DNA of 64,000 nt from Edaphochlamys debaryana. Its lineage: Eukaryota; Chlorophyta; Chlorophyceae; Chlamydomonadales. Within the stretch, counting starts at the first letter, position 1; each line of letters opens with the position of its first letter. The position numbers and the translations under genes are program-made. Under the pieces are notes generated by a model that had not been told where the DNA came from, did not search any database, and saw only the letters and a list, made by a program, of their open reading frames with translations. Positions 57,401 through 64,000 of the stretch are shown here, piece by piece. Location: contig JAEHOE010000126.1 in assembly GCA_016858145.1 (NCBI GenBank), positions 248,001 to 312,000 on the forward strand, given 5' to 3'.

Positions 57401-60400
57401 CCCCCCGCGCCCCGCCACCCCCACAGCCTGACGCAGCTCCACACCGCGGTCCTCGCCTTCTCCAAGGCCTACACCGCCTTCCCGGGTGCGCCCGGGTGCA
57501 CGGGGCCTCGGGTGGCGCCGTGGTGACTGTATAGCCGTATAGCCGTATGTATAGCCGTGTGCTGCGCGACCCTTCATCTTCCTGCCCGCCCACCCGCCGA
57601 CATCGCCCACGCCCTCAAACCCAACGCTCGCCCTCCGCCCTGTGTGCCCGGCTCCCTTTGCCCCGGCCCCCAGGCCCGCCCCCGGCCAGTTGGGCGCCCC
57701 CCCCGCTGGCGCCCCCCGGCCCGGCACTGCCCTTCCCCGTCCCCGCCTCCCCCCTGGCTCCGCCCTCCCAGGCGGCCACCGACGCCGCCACCCTGTGCTC
57801 AGTGTACGGCGCTGACGTCACCGAGTACGGCGCCATGGTCACGACGCCCCTGGTGAGCGGCGGCCGGGGTTGTACGGCACGGTTGTACGGCAGCCGCGCT
57901 GGCAGCCGCGGGGCAGGGCCGTTAGGGGTGTCGGTACGTCTGGCGGCGGGTGTCACCTGCGCCGTAAGCCCCAGTCTATACCCATTTAGCGCCCCCCTTC
58001 ACAAATCCTCTTCACCATCAGCCCCCAATGGCCCTCCCACCTATCCCTTAGCTCGCTCCTCCAGCCCGCTCCCTCCCGTCTCCCCCCCCCCCTCCACCTC
58101 TACTCCACCGATGCACCCGCGCCACACCCCGCCAGCACGCTCGTATCCCCCCTTCACGAATTCCCCCCCCTCCCCCCTGCTGCCCCCCCCCCCAGTCCTC
58201 CGGCCCGTACTCCCAGGCCGCCCTTGCCCTCATGCCCCCCCTGGGCCGCACCCTGCGGGCGCTGCCGGGGGTGGCGGGGTGGTACGCGGGCGTGTGGGAC
58301 GGCTACTTGCGGCCCGTCGTGGGTGGGTGGGGCGGGTGGGGTGCTGTGTGGCCGTACAATTACGTAATGGGGGCACGGACCGGGCACGGGACGGGGCACG
58401 GGCCTCGAGCGGGACCCAGTGTGTGGGGCGGCGTCTGGGCTGGTCGCGTGGGGCGAAGGAGGGGTCAGCAGGGCGGGGAGACGGGCCTGAACTCGGGGCT
58501 TGAGGCGGCAGCGCGACGAGGCCGTCCTGCCGCACCTGCCTTCCGCCGCGCTCACGCCTCCCCCCTCCTTTTCCCCTTACTCCCTTCCCCCCCCTACCCC
58601 CTTCCCCCCCCCAGCCACCTCCTTCTGCCAGCCCGCCCCCGCCACGGTCACCGACGCCCAGGCGGACGCCTTCCTGGCGGCCCTGCGGCTGCTGGGGTGG
58701 CCCCTGGCGCAGCGCCTGGGGGCCACGGAGCTGGGGGCGGTGGGGCTGAGCGTGGCGCAGGTGTGTGTGGGGGGGGGGGAGGAGGGGGGGAGGGGGGTGG
58801 AGGGAGGAGGGGGGAGGGCAGCGCGGTAGCGGCGGCCTAGATGCTGTTGGGCCGTGAAGGCCCCGGAAGGGCCCTGCAGATGCCACCGCACGCCGCCTCA
58901 CACCCCTCCCCTCCCTCCCTCCGCAGGAGCGCACCTTCCCCACCAAACGCTGGGTAGGCAGGGGCCGAAGGGAGGGCAAGAGGCAGGGGCCGGAGGGAGG
59001 GCCAGAGGAAGGGCGGCAGTAAGTGGCAGTCAGGGAGTTGGGTCGGACCCGGCCCCGCAGTGCCTCAGGTAACCAGTGACTGCCGCGACCGCGCGCACCG
59101 CAGCGGCCCTCGCCCCACCCCTCATCCGCCCCACACCCCACGGGCGTAAGCCCACCCCCCCACACGCCCGTACCCCAGTAAGCGGGGCTGCTTGGCGCTC
59201 TCACCTGGCGAAGTTGCAGGCCGGACCTTCCCCTTTTCCCCGCATCCATGCACCCAACCGGGGTCTCTGCTAGCCATAAACCTTCAACCCGAGAAGGGTT
59301 CCACGTTCATAGGCGGCTACGCTTTATAGGCATTTTGCGTCGGCCAACGAAATGCGACGCTTTCCCCCACCTCCCCCGTTTCGTCCCCCCCCCCCCCCAG
59401 GCCCTGGCCTTCCCCGAGTTCCGTGACGTGGTGTGGGGGCCCCTCAACGCCAGGTGGGTGGGTGGGGGGAGGAGGTGCGGGTGCGGGTGCGCAGGTGGGG
59501 TGTTGAGTGGCTAGTGAGGGGGTGTGAGTCAAGGAAGGAAAGTCAACCCGGTTTGAACCCATCTGGCTGGTGGGTGCATGGATGCGGCCATTGTATGGAG
59601 AGCCCGATTGGCAGGTCTCCCATGCTGGTGCAGCCCACCGCACGCAGTCCCTCAGTTGCTCTGACAGTAACCGCACTTCGTCACCCCTTCCCATCTCCCC
59701 CTGTCCTTCCTACCGCCTCCTACTTCATCCCGCCCAGCACCTTGTTGACGACTACCTTACCCTTACCCTCCTCACCCGCCCTCCCCCTTCTTCCCTCCTC
59801 AGCCCCCCCCCCCCCGCTTCAGTTTCCAATCCCTCAAGCCCTCCCCTGCCACCCTCCCCCCTCTCCCTCCCCCTCCACTATCACCTTCAATGACTACCTC
59901 ACCCGCCCTCCTACCTCACCCCCCACCCCCCATCCTCACCCACCCGCTCCTTCCCCCCCTCACCCCTCTCCCTACCCCCCCCCAGCACCTTCAACGACTA
60001 CCTCACCCGCCCCAACCTCCGCACCGCCGTGCGCCTGGCGCAGTGGCGCCTCACGCACAGCCACTGGGACCGCCCGCAGCCGCTGCTGCAGCCGTACGAG
60101 TGAGGGGGGGGCGGCGGATGGGGGGAGGCTGCGGGGGGGGGAGCGGAGAGGGGGGGAGGGAGCGGGGGGGTGGGTGGAGGGAGGGGAGGGCAGGGGTGGG
60201 AGGCAGGGAGGGAGGGAGGACCATTGGGAGCGAGCCGAGCGTTCGCGCCGGGGCCCCGTCCAGCCTGGTCCGTATCCTGCAAACCTTGGCCGCCCCCCCA
60301 CCACCACCACCACACCACCACCACCACAAGCCCTGCAACACACTCATCCCTTCCCCCCCCTCCTCTCCCTCTCCCCCCCCTCCTTCCCCTCTCCCTCCCT

Positions 60401-62813
60401 CCCCTCTCCCCCTCTCCCCTCAAGGCTCGACCCCGACCCCTCCACCCAGACCGCCATCACCATCATGTACGAGATGCTGAGGGGCGGGTACGACATCCTG
60501 GCGGCGGTGCGTACGGCGCGTGCGCTGCGTGCATGACCCCGGTCGGGAAAGGGGGGCAGGGGTACTTGGCTGCAGGGGCGCCTGGCCTTCTGCCGCGGGC
60601 TTGGGCGTGGGCGTGGGCGTGGGCGTGTCAGCGCTTGCGAGTGCGGCTACTCCGAGGGGCCCCCAAAGGCCGCAGATCGCAGGTCGTCCCCCTTGACCCC
60701 CCGCCCCTCCCCCCCTTCTTCCCCCCCCCCCAGTTCGATGACGACGACATGGCCCCCCAGGACGCCTACATGGACATGGCGGTCGGGGTGCAGGTGGGGG
60801 GGGGGGAGGGGGAGGGGGAGGGGGCGAAAGGGGAACGGGGGGTGGGGAGAAAGGGGAGGAAGGTGGAGGGGGGAAAGGGGAGAAAGGGGAGGGGAGAAAG
60901 GGGAGGTGGCGATGCCTGAATGAGAGCGCTCCAACAGGGTTCGACCGGGGCGAGGGTAGGCAGGGCAGACACGCGCGGGCGTCCTGACCAGGGGAGGAGA
61001 GGGGGGGTGTACGGCCAGCGTGCGGCTGCACGCGGGCTCGGGGCCAGGCCTGTGCCGGCGTCAGCCACTGGGGCTGCACTCCTGGCAGCATTCCGTGACC
61101 GTGCGGTGTCATGGAAGGGGTGCGGAGGTCGGTATGGGTTGGGACCGCCCCAATGCGGGCCGGCACGCAAGGCCGGCGTGCGCGTGTGCGACCCTGGCCG
61201 CAGCGCCCTGCTCCCCGCCCTCCAACCCACACGCGCCCAAACCTAAACCCCTCCACGCCCTCCCTTCCGCCGCCCCCCACAGGCCGCGGCGCTGATCCCC
61301 CTCCTCCAAGCCATCATCACCCCCAGCCCCAGCCCCCCCACGGACCCCGCCTCCACGCCCACGCCCAAGCCCGTCCGCCGCCACCTCAAGGGCTCCTCCA
61401 CCCACAAGCCCCCGCCGCCGCCCCGCCCCTCGCCGCCCTCGCCGCAGCCCCCCCCCGCGCCGCCCTCTCCCCTGCCCCCCTCCCCGCCCGCGCTCCCCTC
61501 CCCGCCCTCCCCCGCCCCGCCCTCCCCCCCGCCCCCTGCCCCCGCCCCCCCGCCCCTGGACCTGTACACCCCCGGGCTGAGGGCCATGACGGCGGAGCAG
61601 GCGGACGCCTTCCGGGCCTTCGCCGACGGGTGCGTTGGCAGGGGGGGGGGCAGGGATGGCGGGGGGGCCTGCGCGCTGTGTTGAGGGTCCTCGTGCGGAG
61701 TCAGCATCCCGGATCCGGCACCCCACCCCAGTTGAATCCCCTCCCCCTTCCTTAATGACGCTCCCCCCGCCTCCCCCCTCCCCCCCCCCAGTATGGGTGA
61801 GCTCATTGTGCTGGGCACCTCCGACCTGGAGATGGCGGGCTACCCCCTGGGTGGGTCCTCCTTGGGGGGAGGGAGGGTTGAGGGGAGGGTTGCATCGGTG
61901 GTTGGCAGCACCTCCAGTAGTACTGCCCATAACGGCTCCCCCTATCTCCCGCTCCCGTGCCCGTACCCGCCCCTCCGCCCCCGCCCGAACCCCCTCCCAC
62001 CCCATGCATCCTACACACACCCCTTGACGGCGGACCTTACTCCTGCCTAGTCTTCTTCAAGGTCGTCCACTCCCCCCCTTTACCCCTCCCCCCTTCCCCT
62101 CCCGGCCCCGCCCCCCCGCAGCCACCGACCAGCTCCCCGGCACCCTACCCCGCGACAGCGGCAGCGCCGGCCTCGTCCTCTTCGCCACAGACGGCTCCCT
62201 CATGCAGAGCCCGCCGCCGCCGCGCCCGCCCACGCGCCCGCCGCGCCCGCCGCCGCAGCCGCCCAGCCCCAGCCCGCCGCCGCCCCGGCCCAAGTTCATC
62301 CCGCGCAACCGCCCCCCCGGCTGGCTCCCACGCACCGTCCCCACGGCCGCCCCCGATTCCGGCGGCCTCAGCGGCGGCGCCATCGCTGGAATCATCATTG
62401 GCATCGTGGCGGCCGTGGTCTTGCTAGGCGGCGTCGCCTACTGGCAGCGCGGCCGCAGCGCCGCCGCCAGCGGCGGCGGCGGCGGCGGCGGCGGTGGGTT
62501 CGCGACGCACACGGGCCGCTCGGCGGCGGAGGAGGCGGAGCGGATGAAGCTGGTGTCGGGCCTGTCCAGCAGCGACGCCAGGGGCGGCGGCGGCGGCGCG
62601 TCGGACTGGGGCGCGCCGCCGGCGGCGGAGGCGGAGGCGGCGGAGGCCAAGTGGGGCGGCGGCGCGGCGGAGGGCGGCAGCGCGCGGGCGGGTGCCGGCG
62701 GCGGAGGCAGCGGCGCGGCGGCGGGGGACGTGGGCCGTGTGTCCGCCCGGGACGAGGAGGAGGGCGAGAGCGCGCCGCTGGTTGGTATGGGGCTGGGTAA
62801 GGCCCTGTCCTAG
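54450..62813 (+). CDS. Type I membrane protein with duplicated ectodomain of unrecognised family
   Basis: Seventeen exons, about 1045 aa: 54450-54607, 54850-55058, 55227-55318, 55740-55807, 56046-56548, 56989-57178, 57427-57485, 57674-57852, 58196-58322, 58615-58760, 59401-59453, 59986-60099, 60425-60506, 60734-60793, 61283-61629, 61792-61850, 62122-62813 (TAG). The start gives a clear signal peptide (AWLIGLLAACIVAEATA). Two homologous units follow: unit 1 from CPMDGLG (exon 2) and unit 2 from CSVYGADV (exon 8). Shared marks are C..G..V, M.T.PL, QAAL, PGV..WYA..WD, an identical G|CC splice phase after PLI/PVV, a Cys soon after, and YLTR.NL. Unit 1 contains an Asp-rich insertion with SDLID repeats (56340-56545). 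A Pro-rich stalk (61320-61560 and 62205-62300) leads to a TM helix (about residues 895-920) and a Gly/Ala-rich cytoplasmic tail. I recognise no catalytic motif; a surface receptor or adhesion role is inferred from topology only. Confidence 0.75.
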
Positions 62814-64000
62814 CTGGACTACCTGCGGGGGGTGGGGGGTGTCGCGCCTGCGTCCGTGTGTGTTCTTGAGGACCGCGTGACCGCGTGAACGTGAACTGCG
62901 GTGGGGAATGGAGACCCGGCGGAGGGTGAGGGGGCCTCGGTGAGGTGGGTCAAGGCGGAACATTGCCGGTACTGTGGTTGAGTCTGGCAGGTCCCCGTCC
63001 CTGGCTGCGGCTAATGCAGTACTGTGATCGAGGCCGGAACGCGATCGGATCGAGCCTCCAGTGACTTTATGTACATGGCTGGGGAGATCTTGTGTCTGAT
63101 GTGCTGATGCTCAGCTGAGGATCGGTGTCCTCTTCCTGTGGGCGAGCGTGCGTGACTCCGTCATGCAGTATTGCGTAGGAATAGCTAACGCCGGGTTGCC
63201 CCTGGCGTGGGTTAAGGAGGGCGGGTTGGTCAGACCCGCCACCATGGGGGTGCCTCCGCACCCTTTTGCTCATCCTGGCCGAAGGGTCCTGCAGGTTTTC
63301 ACGATGCCTTTGAGGCGGCTCACCGCGTGCCGGTGCAGGCTGTGGCAGCAGGCTGTTGCCTCGGGGGCCGGGACGCCCAGGGTTTTGAGCAGGGGGTTAA
63401 GGGTGCGGGGTACAGTGCCGGTGTGCCCTAGTGTGGCGATGGTCTGTCGGGAGTAGCAGTATTGCGCCGGGACCTTTGTGACGAGGGCTGCTCGCATGAG
63501 CCGGGGAGTCGGATGCGCGATGACTAGCCGGCCAGCCTTAGACGCGGAACCGAAAGCGCGAGGTCGCAGCCCGACCCATCCCGGGGCCTTTGTGTGTGAG
63601 GACACGTGCACGTCTGGCACCGGTACCGGTGGGCGGTGGGCCGGACCCGCCTCCCCTTGACCCCTTTACTGGTACCCTTGATCGGACCCCAGGGGCCTGC
63701 ACGGACAGGCGGAGGCCCACTCTGTGGTGGATGCTCGCGCTTTGCCAGCATGCATCCATGCATCCATGCTGGCCAGGGGGCAGCTCCGGGTACTGGAGGA
63801 CTGCATTGTCCGGGGTGACGGCGACGGGCGGGGTCAGGGTCATACTGCTGCGGAGAGGGACTTCCGTGCGACGTGGCTGGCTTGCCAGGGGCCGAGCGCC
63901 AGGGCTTGGAGCTAAGCGCAGTGCAGCGCAGTGCACGAGTCCGAGCGCCAGGGCAGCCCGGACGCTGAGTGCAAGCGCAAGGCCCTCAGCGGCGGCAGCG
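62814..64000. other. 3' flank of the 54-63 kb gene; no further gene seen
   Basis: No exon series or RNA gene is evident up to the window end. An inverted repeat at 63744-63773 is listed separately. Confidence 0.5.
63744..63773. repeat. Perfect 9-bp inverted repeat (hairpin) with CATGCATC direct repeats in the loop
   Basis: GCCAGCATG and CATGCTGGC flank a 12-nt spacer, so either strand could fold into a stem-loop. The interior also repeats CATGCATC-like units. No T-run follows and no function is assigned. Confidence 0.8.

Overview
The window reads as nuclear DNA of a volvocalean green alga (Chlamydomonas/Volvox relatives). The evidence is very high GC, genes broken into many short exons with GT...CAG introns, proline-rich (SP)n linkers, Gly/Ala homopolymer insertions in proteins, candidate TGTAA polyadenylation signals, and families typical of these algae (metzincin proteases, receptor-like TKL kinases, CHASE/phosphodiesterase proteins). 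All exon models were assembled by eye from GT/AG borders, reading-frame continuity and comparison of paralogues inside the window; no transcript data were available.

Layout. 1-4353 (+) is a metzincin protease gene cut by the window start, and 6049-11091 (+) is its tandem paralogue. Both carry HExxHxxGxxH, a proline-rich linker and two fibronectin-II-like Cys modules. 13027-19005 (+) and 28806-22450 (-) are inverted, tail-to-tail paralogues encoding secreted-leader / ectodomain / single-TM / TKL kinase receptors. 29617-41345 (+) encodes a 28-exon membrane protein with an extracytoplasmic CHASE-like sensor between two TM helices and a complete class I cyclic-nucleotide phosphodiesterase. 49353-45044 (-) encodes a low-complexity, acidic/basic, coiled-coil protein with a small Cys/His module; its model contains one in-frame TGA. 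50056-53244 (+) is an ER short-chain dehydrogenase of the 3-ketoacyl-CoA reductase/17-beta-HSD type. 54450-62813 (+) encodes a type I membrane protein with two homologous copies of an ectodomain I do not recognise. The remaining intervals are intergenic and I see no gene in them.

Functionally the window is rich in surface and signalling proteins: extracellular matrix or cell-wall protease, receptor kinases, ligand-sensing phosphodiesterase and a novel receptor-like ectodomain. No operon-like relationship is implied; gene pairs reflect local duplication.

Most notable observations: (i) a 517-bp non-autonomous hAT-like element inside an intron of the second protease, with 8-bp target duplication and the empty site preserved in the first copy; (ii) a recurrent pattern, in four genes between 29.6 and 62.8 kb, of decayed tandem copies of exon edges plus splice sites lying in the adjacent intron, including one in-frame 45-bp array that repeats a splice donor four times; (iii) a near-identical patch, intron included, shared by the two otherwise diverged inverted kinase genes; (iv) intron presence/absence differences inside both paralogue pairs; (v) a duplicated unknown ectodomain; and (vi) an in-frame stop in the 45-49 kb gene.
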